Source of the DNA: Candidatus Neomicrothrix parvicella RN1
Lineage (GTDB): Bacteria; Actinomycetota; Acidimicrobiia; Acidimicrobiales; VFJN01
DNA length: 54,270 nucleotides
Direction of reading: 5' to 3'
NCBI GenBank assembly: GCA_945898515.1
Contig: CAMDIH010000005.1
Coordinates: 1-54,270 of the forward strand
Part shown: one piece after another, positions 36,122 through 45,145 of the stretch
How the letters are laid out: each line of letters begins with the position of its first letter
Numbering within the stretch: position 1 is the first letter of the stretch
Made by a program: the position numbers and the translations under genes
Notes under the pieces: generated by a model
The model's database searches: none
What the model saw: only the letters and a program-made list of their open reading frames with translations
What the model was told of the DNA's origin: nothing

Positions 36122-38488
36122 ATGGCTACCAGACCTGATGCCAACGAATCACCCCGAGCTTCCGCGCCTGTGGGCCGGGTGCCACCCCACGACTTGCAGG
36201 CTGAAGAGTCGCTGCTGGGGGCGATGATGCTTTCCACCGAGGCCATCGCCGGCGCGGCCGGGGTAGTGAATGCGGCGGATTTCTACAAGCCCGCCCACGG
36301 CCACGTATACGACGCGATTCACACCCTGTATGCCTCCGGTCAACCAGCAGATTCCGTCACCGTGTCCGACGAACTCCGGCGGGCCGGACTGCTGGAGGCC
36401 ATTGGTGGGCCGGCGGTCCTCGCCCAGATCATGTCGTCCACGCCGGCCACTACGAATGCGGAGCGCTACGCCAGGATCGTGGAGGAGTATGCCTTGTTGC
36501 GGCGCCTGATTGGGGTGGCCGGTGAGATCTCGGAATTGGGCTACTCAGTGCCCGACGATGTGGCGAAGGCCCTCGACCGCGCCGAGGCCATGGTCTACGA
36601 GGTGAATGAACGTCGGGTCACCGACAGTACGCAGCGTCTCTCCGACCTCCTATCCGACAATCTGGATCGGCTCGAGAAGTTGTACGAGCAGGGCGACACC
36701 GTCACTGGCACCCCCACGGGGTACATCGATCTCGATCATCTCCTCTCGGGGTTGCAACCGAGTTCGTTGGTGGTGGTAGGTGCTCGTCCCGCCATGGGGA
36801 AGTGTGTGGCGTGGGATACCCAGATCGTGGATCCTCTCACCGGCGCGGTTCGCACCGCGGCCGCCTTACACCGGGCCGGTGAGCGTGGCGATGCCGTGCG
36901 GGTCATGTCGCTGGATGCGGATCACCGGTTAGCGGTTACCGCGCCGTCGGCCTTTGTGGACGATGGCCTCAAGCCAGTATTTCGGGTGCGGACGCAACTT
37001 GGTCGTGAAGTGCGCACAACGGCGAGCCACCCCTTCCTCACGCCGGCTGGGTGGCGGCCGCTGGTGGCCCTGAGCCCCGGCGATGTGGTGGCGGTCCCGA
37101 GCGGCCTGGCGATTTTCGGCGGCGATCCGCTACCCGATGTCGAGGTGAGCCTCCTCGGGTACCTCACGGGGGCGCCCAGTGGCGTCTCCACGAGCGCTGC
37201 GCCGCCCCTGGCACCGGGCAGCCCCGGTGTGGTCGCCCGTTTGCAGCAGCGCCACCGCCTCGGTGGTGCGGCGGAGGCTCGCCGCGTGCCCGAGGCGGTG
37301 TATCGCCTGCCCCGGCACCAACTGGCCACCTACTTGAACCGGGTGTTGGCTGCGGCAGCCACCATCGCCCCGCCCAGCGGTCATGACGATGCGGGCCGGC
37401 TGCGACTCCCGTTGGCCAGCGCAAGATTGGCGCAGGATCTCCAGCACCTTTTCTTGAGATTTGGGATCAACGCCGCTGTGGGCGCGTCGTTGGGTGGGCC
37501 GGGCCGTCGTGTCTTGGAGGTAAGCGACGCCGACGACCTGGCGCGGCTAGCGGGGGAAATCGGGATACTGGGCCAGCAGATCCTTCTCGATGATCTGGTG
37601 GCGCGGGCTCGCCTCGCGGCCCGATTGGTGCCTGCAGGTACTGGTGAAACGGCTGCTCTGGCGCTGGAACGGCCCAAAGGTGTGGTCCGGTGGGACGAAA
37701 TCGTGGCCATTGAGGCAGAGGGGTCCGAGCAGGTCTATGACCTCACCATTCCGGGCCTTCATAACTTTGTGGCCGCTGATGTATTCGTCCACAACACATC
37801 CTTTGCGCTCGGCATGGTGGCCCACGCAGCCCTCGAGGCACAGAAACCGGTGCTGATGTTCTCCCTCGAGATGAGCAACCTGGAACTCTCTCAGCGGCTC
37901 ATCTGTTCCGAAGCGAGGGTCGATGCCACTCGGATCCGCAATGGCCAACTGCAGCCCGATGACTGGAGCAAGATTTCTCGGGCCATGGGGCGTCTGGCCG
38001 ATGCGCCGATCTGGATCGATGACAATCCGAACCTGACCATCATGGAGATTCGGGCGAAGGCCCGGCGCCTGAAGAGTCAGATCGGCAGTCTCGGGATGAT
38101 CGTGATCGACTACCTACAGTTGATGAGCGGCCGATCTAATGCGGAGAACCGTCAGGTTGAGGTCTCCGAGCTCAGCCGCGGCCTGAAAATCCTCGCTCGC
38201 GAACTTGAAACACCGGTGGTGGCACTCAGTCAGTTGTCGCGCGGTTTGGAGTCGCGCTCGGATAAGCGTCCGATGTTGGCTGACCTGCGGGAATCAGGGA
38301 GCATCGAGCAGGATTCCGACGTGGTGATGTTTATCTTCCGTGAGGAGATTTACGACGCCAAGCCCGATAATGCCGGTACGGCCGAGATCATCGTGGCGAA
38401 GCACCGCTCGGGGCCCACCGGGGTTGTACAACTGGCGTTCCTGCCCCAGTACACACTGTTTGCCAATATGGCCAAGGGCTTCGACTGA
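36122..38488 (+). CDS. dnaB: Replicative DNA helicase DnaB, interrupted by an in-frame intein
   Basis: N-extein VPPHDLQAEESLLGAMMLS...VVVGARPAMGK; C-extein TSFALGMVAHAALE...GMIVIDYLQLMSG; intein in the Walker A loop. Confidence 0.96.
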   Translation: MATRPDANESPRASAPVGRVPPHDLQAEESLLGAMMLSTEAIAGAAGVVNAADFYKPAHGHVYDAIHTLYASGQPADSVTVSDELRRAGLLEAIGGPAVLAQIMSSTPATTNAERYARIVEEYALLRRLIGVAGEISELGYSVPDDVAKALDRAEAMVYEVNERRVTDSTQRLSDLLSDNLDRLEKLYEQGDTVTGTPTGYIDLDHLLSGLQPSSLVVVGARPAMGKCVAWDTQIVDPLTGAVRTAAALHRAGERGDAVRVMSLDADHRLAVTAPSAFVDDGLKPVFRVRTQLGREVRTTASHPFLTPAGWRPLVALSPGDVVAVPSGLAIFGGDPLPDVEVSLLGYLTGAPSGVSTSAAPPLAPGSPGVVARLQQRHRLGGAAEARRVPEAVYRLPRHQLATYLNRVLAAAATIAPPSGHDDAGRLRLPLASARLAQDLQHLFLRFGINAAVGASLGGPGRRVLEVSDADDLARLAGEIGILGQQILLDDLVARARLAARLVPAGTGETAALALERPKGVVRWDEIVAIEAEGSEQVYDLTIPGLHNFVAADVFVHNTSFALGMVAHAALEAQKPVLMFSLEMSNLELSQRLICSEARVDATRIRNGQLQPDDWSKISRAMGRLADAPIWIDDNPNLTIMEIRAKARRLKSQIGSLGMIVIDYLQLMSGRSNAENRQVEVSELSRGLKILARELETPVVALSQLSRGLESRSDKRPMLADLRESGSIEQDSDVVMFIFREEIYDAKPDNAGTAEIIVAKHRSGPTGVVQLAFLPQYTLFANMAKGFD
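36803..37795 (+). mobile_element. DnaB intein (331 aa) with apparently degenerate LAGLIDADG region
   Basis: Starts Cys1 CVAWDTQIVDP; block B TTASHPFLTPAGWRPL; block F/G EQVYDLTIPGLHNFVAADVFVHN before Thr+1; flanking extein joins to GARPAMGK|TSFAL. Confidence 0.95.
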
Positions 38489-38558
38489 GCCTTCGGTTCG
38501 CACGCCGCTCCCGCTAGCAACCCGCCGTGGCCCCCGGCGGGCCCAAGACCTCGAGCGG

Positions 38559-38777
38559 TCAGATCGTGTCGGCGAGGCGTTGTGCATCGGCCGGGGACAA
38601 CCCCGCCCGCCCGATGAGCCAACAGGCGATCGGGGCCGCCGTGCGCTCTGAGGCGTGGGCGGCCGTACCGGCGAGGTTGAGCAGCATGTCGATGGTGGTT
38701 TGATCAGGGGGTTCGGTGCCCAGGGCACTGGCGAAGGCGGCGATCCATTGGGTGGCGGTGCGGTCTTCGTTGGGCAT
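38559..38777 (-). CDS. DUF6457-like small protein
   Basis: 72 aa MPNEDRTATQWIAAFASALGTEPPDQTTIDMLLNLAGTAAHASERTAAPIACWLIGRAG. Confidence 0.7.
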   Translation of the reverse strand: MPNEDRTATQWIAAFASALGTEPPDQTTIDMLLNLAGTAAHASERTAAPIACWLIGRAGLSPADAQRLADTI

Positions 38778-38799
38778 GGCCCGACCCTACGCTGGGGGC

Positions 38800-39219
38800 A
38801 TGGCGAATGAGCCCAACCGGTTGCGGGTATCGAGCACCCTTGTCGTGCCACTCTCCGAACTCTCGTGGCGCTTCAGTCGCTCCGGTGGCCCCGGGGGGCA
38901 GCATGCCAACACCTCCGACACCCGGGCCGAGGTGCGCTTCGACATCGCTGGTTCCCCTTCGCTGGGGCCTCGCCAGCGGGCACGTTTGTTGGAGCGCTTC
39001 GGTCCCGAGGTCTGGGTGGTGGCCTCCGATGAGCGGTCACAGGCTCGAAATCGTGAGTTGGCCCTCGAACGTCTCGCCACTCGGCTGGCGGATGCCTTGC
39101 GGACATCGCCGCCTCGACGGGCCACCAAGCCAAGCAAGGCGAGTGATAGGAAGCGATTGGATGCCAAGCGGCGGCAGTCGAACCGTAAAGCCGAGCGGCG
39201 GTCGCCACCGACGGAGTGA
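38800..39219 (+). CDS. arfB: Alternative ribosome-rescue factor ArfB/peptidyl-tRNA hydrolase family
   Basis: SRSGGPGGQHANTSDTRAEVRFDI with GGQ; basic C-terminal tail KRLDAKRRQSNRKAERR. Confidence 0.9.
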   Translation: MANEPNRLRVSSTLVVPLSELSWRFSRSGGPGGQHANTSDTRAEVRFDIAGSPSLGPRQRARLLERFGPEVWVVASDERSQARNRELALERLATRLADALRTSPPRRATKPSKASDRKRLDAKRRQSNRKAERRSPPTE

Positions 39220-39295
39220 ATCGGCACCGTGCATGACCAAGGGCCAGCGTGGGTGACCGCGATGGGTGCCGCACGATCGCGTACCGTCGTCGGGC

Positions 39296-39967
39296 ATGCG
39301 ATCACGGATGAGGTTTGCTTGGGGCTGGGTCGCGGTGGCTGCCTACGCGACTCTTCTCATCCTGGTGACCGCCGATGCGCTCCACACGCGTCCTTCGGTG
39401 GTGCGCCGGGACGCGGCCACCTCGACGGCCGAGCAGTTTGTGGAGGCCTGGGAGCGGAGTCGCATGGGGACGTATGTGGCATCGGGCACCTTTGAGAGAA
39501 CCAGTTCCGTTACTGGTGCCCGGGTGGCCTCGAAGGACGTCGTGGCGCAACTCCCCCCGCGCCGTCTCCACCGGCAACTCGGTGGTGTTGATGGTCGCGA
39601 TGACGACCGGTCAGTGTTTTGCCCGGTGCCTTCCGCGGGGGAGATCGGCCCATCGGTCTGCCGGTTGGGCGAACCCGGAGGCCCTACCTTTCGCGAATCG
39701 GTGATGACGGAGATCGCGGCGCTTCGAGCGATGGTGACCAGTCCAGGGGCTCTCTACACGGTTGCGGAGACCTCCGCCGGGTGCTTCTCGCTGAAGCAGA
39801 TTCGGGTGGAACCCCGGGCTCCGTTTGGCATTCGGGCCCGCTTCTGTTTTGATCCCCTCACGGGGGCGCGCTCGGCCAGTCGGGTTGAGTACGGGGAGGG
39901 CATCGTAGAGGTGATTGTCGTTACGTCGATCCGCGCCGAGGTGCAGGAGGCGGACCTGCAGCCCTGA
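39296..39967 (+). CDS. Hypothetical membrane-anchored/secreted protein
   Basis: MRSRMRFAWGWVAVAAYATLLILVTADALH signal anchor; coding strand and length coherent. Confidence 0.6.
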   Translation: MRSRMRFAWGWVAVAAYATLLILVTADALHTRPSVVRRDAATSTAEQFVEAWERSRMGTYVASGTFERTSSVTGARVASKDVVAQLPPRRLHRQLGGVDGRDDDRSVFCPVPSAGEIGPSVCRLGEPGGPTFRESVMTEIAALRAMVTSPGALYTVAETSAGCFSLKQIRVEPRAPFGIRARFCFDPLTGARSASRVEYGEGIVEVIVVTSIRAEVQEADLQP

Positions 39968-40076
39968 CGGACTCTGGTCCAGGAAAGGACGGAGGTCACG
40001 GCATGGTCACCGGGGCCGGGTGGTCCCAGTGGCGATGCTGTTGGAGGGAGTCGCAACCCCCGCCCCGATTCCCGTT

Positions 40077-40109
40077 GATGATCGGTGGGGGCGTTACCCA
40101 CTGATCATC
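40077..40109. terminator. Strong hairpin after the 39296-39967 gene
   Basis: GATGATCGGTGGG-ggcgtta-CCCACTGATCATC, 13-bp stem with one G.T; a second small stem plus TTTTTT follows at about 40128-40151. Confidence 0.55.
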
Positions 40110-40213
40110 TAGGTCATCGGTCCCTTCGCCACTCAACTTGAGGGGTTTTTTCAAAAAGATTTTCGATCCGTCGGAAGATCTGTCTGGTGGGCGCAGGTCG
40201 GTAACCTGAGGCG

Positions 40214-40420
40214 ATGCTTGGGGGACCAGACATTCTCGCCTACCTCGTCCTGGCCATAGGGGGCGCCATGGCGGTGGGGAGTCTTGGGGCAATTGTTCGC
40301 CCTCCGGTGGTCCGGAAGGATGGCGACCTCGAGCGTGCCCCGTTGGGGCGCAGCATCGGCTTTGCCATCGTTGGGCTGATGGCGGCCCTGTGGGCGTTGG
40401 GCAGCCTTCTGAGCGGTTGA
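40214..40420 (+). CDS. Small two-TM membrane protein
   Basis: 68 aa MLGGPDILAYLVLAIGGAMAVGSLGAIVRPPVVRKDGDLERAPLGRSIGFAIVGLMAALWALGSLLSG. Confidence 0.6.
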   Translation: MLGGPDILAYLVLAIGGAMAVGSLGAIVRPPVVRKDGDLERAPLGRSIGFAIVGLMAALWALGSLLSG

Positions 40421-40432
40421 TCTCGGGGAGGG

Positions 40433-41728
40433 TCAGCCTCGGCTGAGACGAAGGCCAAGCGACTCCAGTGTGGAGAAGGGCTGGTTGTAACCGCGTTCGA
40501 GGTGATGGATGCCCTGGAGGGTGGAGGACCCCTCGGCGGCGGCTGCCGCGATGACCGACGAGAATCCGGCTCGCACATCGGGGATGGTGACGTCGGCCCC
40601 TTGCAATTTTGATTTGCCCCGAACCACGGCGGAGTGCACCGCCGAGGAGTCGTGGAATCGGCAGGCTGGTCCGCCCAGACAGGTGTCGAAGAGTTCGATC
40701 TCCCCGCCCATTTCTTTGAGGGCTTCGACATAGCCGAGGCGGTCTTCGTACACCGTCTCGTGCAGCACCGACATGCCGGCGGCCTGGGTCATGAGCACGA
40801 TCAGTGGTGGTTGCCAGTCGGTCATGAACCCTGGGTGCGTGTCGGTGTGTATGGCGGCCGGAGTGAGTTGGTCGGCGCTGGCGCTGATCCAGGTGTCGTC
40901 GATATCGAAGTGGGCACCCATGCACTGCAGGGTGTTGATGGCGGTGACGAGGCGGTCTTGGTTGCAGCCGCCCACCCGCACCCGCCCGCCGGTCATCAAC
41001 CCGGCCACGAGGTACGAGAAGGCTTCTAGGCGATCCCCCTGCAGGTGAGCATTGGCTCCGCTGAGAGACGCCACTCCTTCGATCACGAAGCGCCGGTCGG
41101 GGTGCAACGCGATCTGAGCCCCCATGCGCTGGAGAAACAGGGCCAACTCCACCACCTCGGGCTCGGTGGCGGCATTGTGAATCACTGTGCGGCCTTCGGC
41201 GAGCACGGAGGAGAGCAGGACCGTCTCAGTTGCGCCTACCGATGGGTAGGGGAGGACGACGCGCGTTCCTTGGAGTCGACCGGCGATACGGGCGGTGATT
41301 CCGTCGGGTTGCACTTCAACTTCGGCGCCCATCTGCCGGAGGGCACTCACGTGAAAGTCCACCGGACGTCGGCCGATTTGGTCGCCCCCCACGAGGGGTA
41401 CGAAGGCCTCGTGGGCCCGGTGCAGCAATGGGCCGAGCAGGAGGATGGGGATTCGGTTGAGGCCGGAGAATTCGAGCGGGACGTGGGCATTGGGTTGTGG
41501 AGTGGGTACCACGGTGATGGTGTCGCTCTCGATGATGACCTCAAGGCCGATCGCTCGCAGGATGTTGGCAGTAATGCCTACGTCACCCACATCGGGGGCG
41601 TTGGTGATCTTGGAGGGGGTATCGGCGAGGAGGGCGGCCACCATGTGTTTGGTGACGGCGTTTTTGGACCCAGCCACGTGGACATCGCCTTTGAGAGGTC
41701 CGCTGGGTTCGATCTGCCACGCATCCAT
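40433..41728 (-). CDS. murA: UDP-N-acetylglucosamine 1-carboxyvinyltransferase with Asp at the usual catalytic Cys position
   Basis: VAGSKNAVTKHMVAALL; VGGDQIGRRPVDFHVSALRQMGAEVEV; DRLGYVEALKEMGGEIELF. Confidence 0.92.
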   Translation of the reverse strand: MDAWQIEPSGPLKGDVHVAGSKNAVTKHMVAALLADTPSKITNAPDVGDVGITANILRAIGLEVIIESDTITVVPTPQPNAHVPLEFSGLNRIPILLLGPLLHRAHEAFVPLVGGDQIGRRPVDFHVSALRQMGAEVEVQPDGITARIAGRLQGTRVVLPYPSVGATETVLLSSVLAEGRTVIHNAATEPEVVELALFLQRMGAQIALHPDRRFVIEGVASLSGANAHLQGDRLEAFSYLVAGLMTGGRVRVGGCNQDRLVTAINTLQCMGAHFDIDDTWISASADQLTPAAIHTDTHPGFMTDWQPPLIVLMTQAAGMSVLHETVYEDRLGYVEALKEMGGEIELFDTCLGGPACRFHDSSAVHSAVVRGKSKLQGADVTIPDVRAGFSSVIAAAAAEGSSTLQGIHHLERGYNQPFSTLESLGLRLSRG

Positions 41729-41850
41729 AGACCCACGCTAATCGCGTCATCCCGGGCACCAATACCTCGCTGAATCCGGCGCGCTCCATCGGGGCGCCGG
41801 CGGCTGGGCGTTCCTGAGTCCGTCCCGGCAACCGCCCGCCCCGCAGCGCT

Positions 41851-42201
<351 letters not shown>

Positions 42202-43449
42202 TCAGTTCGAGTAGGCCGTCTCGGCGTGGAGGCTCTGGTCGAGCCCCACATCCTGTTGCTCGTCGGTGGCCCGGAGGCCGATGGTGGTTTGGATGACTTT
42301 GGCAATGATGTAACTAACCGTAAAGGCGTAGACCAGCGTTACCAGGGAGGCCACGATCTGGTCCTGGAGGAGATCGGTTCCACCGCCCATGAACAGCCCA
42401 GGGTTGGCCACGGCCGCATTGATGGCCTCATCGGCGAACAGGCCGAGCACGATCGCTCCAAACAGGCCGCCTACCAGGTGCACAGCGATCACGTCGAGGC
42501 TGTCGTCGAAGCGGAACTTGGACTTGAGCCCGAGGGCGAGGTAGCAGATGACGCCGGCTCCGAACCCGATGTAGATCGGCGACATCCCGCCGACAAAACC
42601 GGCGCAGGGGGTGATGGCCACAAGGCCGGCCACGGCTCCAGAGGCGGCGCCGAGGGTGGTGGCGTAGCCGTGTTTGATTTTTTCTACCAGGAGCCAGCCA
42701 AGCATGGCCGCCGCTGGCGCCAGGATGGTGTTAATGAGGGCCTGGGCGGCGATGCCGTCGGCGGCGAGTGCAGATCCGGCGTTGAAACCAGCCCAGCCAA
42801 ACCACAGGATGCCGGTTCCGAGCACCGTAAAGGGGAGGCTGTGGGGGTGCATCGGCTCATGGGGGTAGCCCTTGCGCTTGCCGACGACCAGGATTGCCGC
42901 CAGCGCAGCGGCGCCAGCGTTGATGTGCACCACGGTCCCGCCGGCGAAGTCCAGAGCACCCATCTTGGCGAGCCATCCGCCCGCAAACACCATGTGGGCG
43001 ACCGGGGCGTAAACGAGAACCAACCACACTGCGATGAAGGTGGCGTATCCAGCGAATTTGAGCCGGTCGGCGGTGGCCCCTGTGATCAGCGCAGGCGTGA
43101 TGATGGCAAAGGTCATCTGGTAGGCGCAGAAGAGGATGAAGGGAATGGTCAGGAACTCGAAGAAACCTTCGGGGGAGCCTCCGATACCAACGTTGTTGAG
43201 GAGCAGGTAGTCGAAGTTACCGATGAAGCCACCGTCTCCGGAGTTGCCAAAGACGAGACTAAACACCACGACCGCCCACAGGATCGCCAGGATTCCCATG
43301 GCGAAGATGTTTTGCATCAGCATGGCGAGCACGTTCTTGCCGCGAACCATGCCGCCGTAGAACAGCGCCAGTCCCGGGGTCATGAACAGCACCAGTGCCG
43401 TGGACATGAGCAGCCATGCGGTGTTGCCTGAATCCAACGCGAAGTCCAT
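42202..43449 (-). CDS. amtB: Ammonium transporter
   Basis: NTAWLLMSTALVLFMTPGLALFYGGMVRGKNVL; GGTVVHINAGAAALAA. Confidence 0.96.
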   Translation of the reverse strand: MDFALDSGNTAWLLMSTALVLFMTPGLALFYGGMVRGKNVLAMLMQNIFAMGILAILWAVVVFSLVFGNSGDGGFIGNFDYLLLNNVGIGGSPEGFFEFLTIPFILFCAYQMTFAIITPALITGATADRLKFAGYATFIAVWLVLVYAPVAHMVFAGGWLAKMGALDFAGGTVVHINAGAAALAAILVVGKRKGYPHEPMHPHSLPFTVLGTGILWFGWAGFNAGSALAADGIAAQALINTILAPAAAMLGWLLVEKIKHGYATTLGAASGAVAGLVAITPCAGFVGGMSPIYIGFGAGVICYLALGLKSKFRFDDSLDVIAVHLVGGLFGAIVLGLFADEAINAAVANPGLFMGGGTDLLQDQIVASLVTLVYAFTVSYIIAKVIQTTIGLRATDEQQDVGLDQSLHAETAYSN

Positions 43450-43559
43450 GTCGCTCCTTGGTTGATGAGTGCGTCAGGCACCACTTTCTCGCAACACTGT
43501 TTCGGGCCGGTTTCCGCTTTCCTGCCGTCTTGTGAACAGACAGAAGGGGGATTGTCTTG

Positions 43560-44426
43560 TCAGGAGGGCGGGCGACTGGGGCTTGGTGTACCCCATCGGG
43601 TGCGAAAACCGGCGAGTTCTGCCGGGCTGTAGAAGTGCTGGGCGAAGCGCGAGGTGTAGGCGAGATCGAGGGTGCGCTGGGTAACGCGGGCTTCGCTCAG
43701 CACCGTGTTGTAGAGGGCGGAGTAGGGCTTTCGGGCTGCGTCGTTTTCGCGCGCCAGGACTAGAGGTTCGGGGAGTCCGAGGAAGTGGCCGAGGGCCTGG
43801 GGCGCCACGTCGAGGCTTTCCTGGCGAAGGATGAGGAGGCGAACGGACGGGGTTTCGATGATGGCGTAGCCGGTGGCGGGATCGAACGGGTGCTCGTAGA
43901 CGTTGATGCCGAGGCTGACGTGGAGTTCGCGGTCGAACCAGCCGATCGTGCGAGGGATGCCTTGGGTCGTGGCGAAGCGGACGAAAGCGGCAATGGTGGT
44001 GGGCGCATCACCCAGGCGGCCCAGGCGTTCCCCGGACTGGAAGAAATCGGAGGCCGAACGCCCAATGGGCTCGCGCACGATCGTGATCACGGCCCAGGGG
44101 TGTTCCGTTGTTGGTGGGCGACGGAGGAGATGGGAGGCGTGAAGGATGTGACGCGGCCGGGCGGTCGGGTCCGTGCGGCGGTAGTTCGCCTCGCCCTGGG
44201 CTACGGCCATCGGGGTGAGGAGGTGAACCTTGTACACGGGCCGCTGCAGGCGTTGTTGAGCCGCTCGAACGATGGCACTGCTGGCGGTCTTGCTCATACA
44301 GAACACAACGATGGGATCTTCACGATCGCGGTCCATGCGGCGCAGGAGCCGCCACTTGGTAAGGGCGTAACTGCGTCTGGGTAGTTGGCGGAGTCGCTGT
44401 CGGAGGGCGGGAATCACGGGTTTCAT
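43560..44426 (-). CDS. Sulfotransferase-like/putative capsular polysaccharide synthesis protein
   Basis: DPIVVFCMSKTASSAIVRAAQ and VITIVREPIGRSASDFFQS, PAPS-binding-like motifs. Confidence 0.6.
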   Translation of the reverse strand: MKPVIPALRQRLRQLPRRSYALTKWRLLRRMDRDREDPIVVFCMSKTASSAIVRAAQQRLQRPVYKVHLLTPMAVAQGEANYRRTDPTARPRHILHASHLLRRPPTTEHPWAVITIVREPIGRSASDFFQSGERLGRLGDAPTTIAAFVRFATTQGIPRTIGWFDRELHVSLGINVYEHPFDPATGYAIIETPSVRLLILRQESLDVAPQALGHFLGLPEPLVLARENDAARKPYSALYNTVLSEARVTQRTLDLAYTSRFAQHFYSPAELAGFRTRWGTPSPSRPPS

Positions 44427-44490
44427 ACGTGGGCAGGACTCATGGGGTGCTGTCTATCGGCTGGTCGCCCATTCCTCGTGTCTTAGAACT

Positions 44491-44526
44491 AAAAGCGCCG
44501 ACCCCACGGCATGGGATCGGCGCTTT
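44491..44526. terminator. Intrinsic terminator-like hairpin
   Basis: AAAAGCGCCGACCCcacggcatGGGATCGGCGCTTTC; downstream of the minus-strand gene ending at 44569. Confidence 0.75.
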
Positions 44527-44568
44527 CAGTTCCACTTCAAGTCCCGGAGCCTATGAGACCCCGAGCGG

Positions 44569-45042
44569 TTAGATCGATGCCGACTTGGAGCGCAGACGAG
44601 CACCCATCAGGACCACGACGCCGATGGTCAGGGCGGCAAGGCCCATGCCCGCTAGCGGGAGTGATTCGCTGCCGGTCTCGGGCAGCGTGGGGGCGCCCGG
44701 AGTTGCGCCCACCGTGATGTCGAGTCCTAAAACGGCGTTACCACAGTCGACGTCCACGGTCTGGTCGCCCTTGGCGGTGGCCGGGATGGTGGCGCTGAAG
44801 CTGAAGGCACCTGCGTCGGTGGCCGTGCCGCTTCCGATGCTTGCTCCATCGAGTGAGGCTGTGACGGTGCCGTTGGCGGTTGCGCCGGTCCCCTCTACCG
44901 TCACGACCTCACCAGCGGTGGGCGTGTTGGTCGAGATGGTGGCGACGCATCCGGCGTAACTTTGTGCTCCCGCCGGGGAGGACAAAGCGACACCAGTAGT
45001 GGCGAGAAGACAAGCGGAAACTAAAATGAGGCGACGAATCAT
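44569..45042 (-). CDS. LPXTG-type cell-wall-anchored protein
   Basis: Signal peptide MIRRLILVSACLLATTGVALSSPAGAQ; C-terminal LPETGSESLPLAGMGLAALTIGVVVLMGARLRSK. Confidence 0.85.
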   Translation of the reverse strand: MIRRLILVSACLLATTGVALSSPAGAQSYAGCVATISTNTPTAGEVVTVEGTGATANGTVTASLDGASIGSGTATDAGAFSFSATIPATAKGDQTVDVDCGNAVLGLDITVGATPGAPTLPETGSESLPLAGMGLAALTIGVVVLMGARLRSKSASI

Positions 45043-45145
45043 TCGGAACTCCAGGCGGGCTAAATCGTTCCGACGGAACGGTGAGGGGCCATTATGCCCA
45101 ATAGCGGCGGCATAGTCCAGGTTTCCCAGGCGAGGGCTCTTTCTG

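Noticed and set aside
36922-37447. Several minus-strand ORFs inside dnaB
   Set aside because: Antisense shadows of the intein, whose frame is continuous with dnaB
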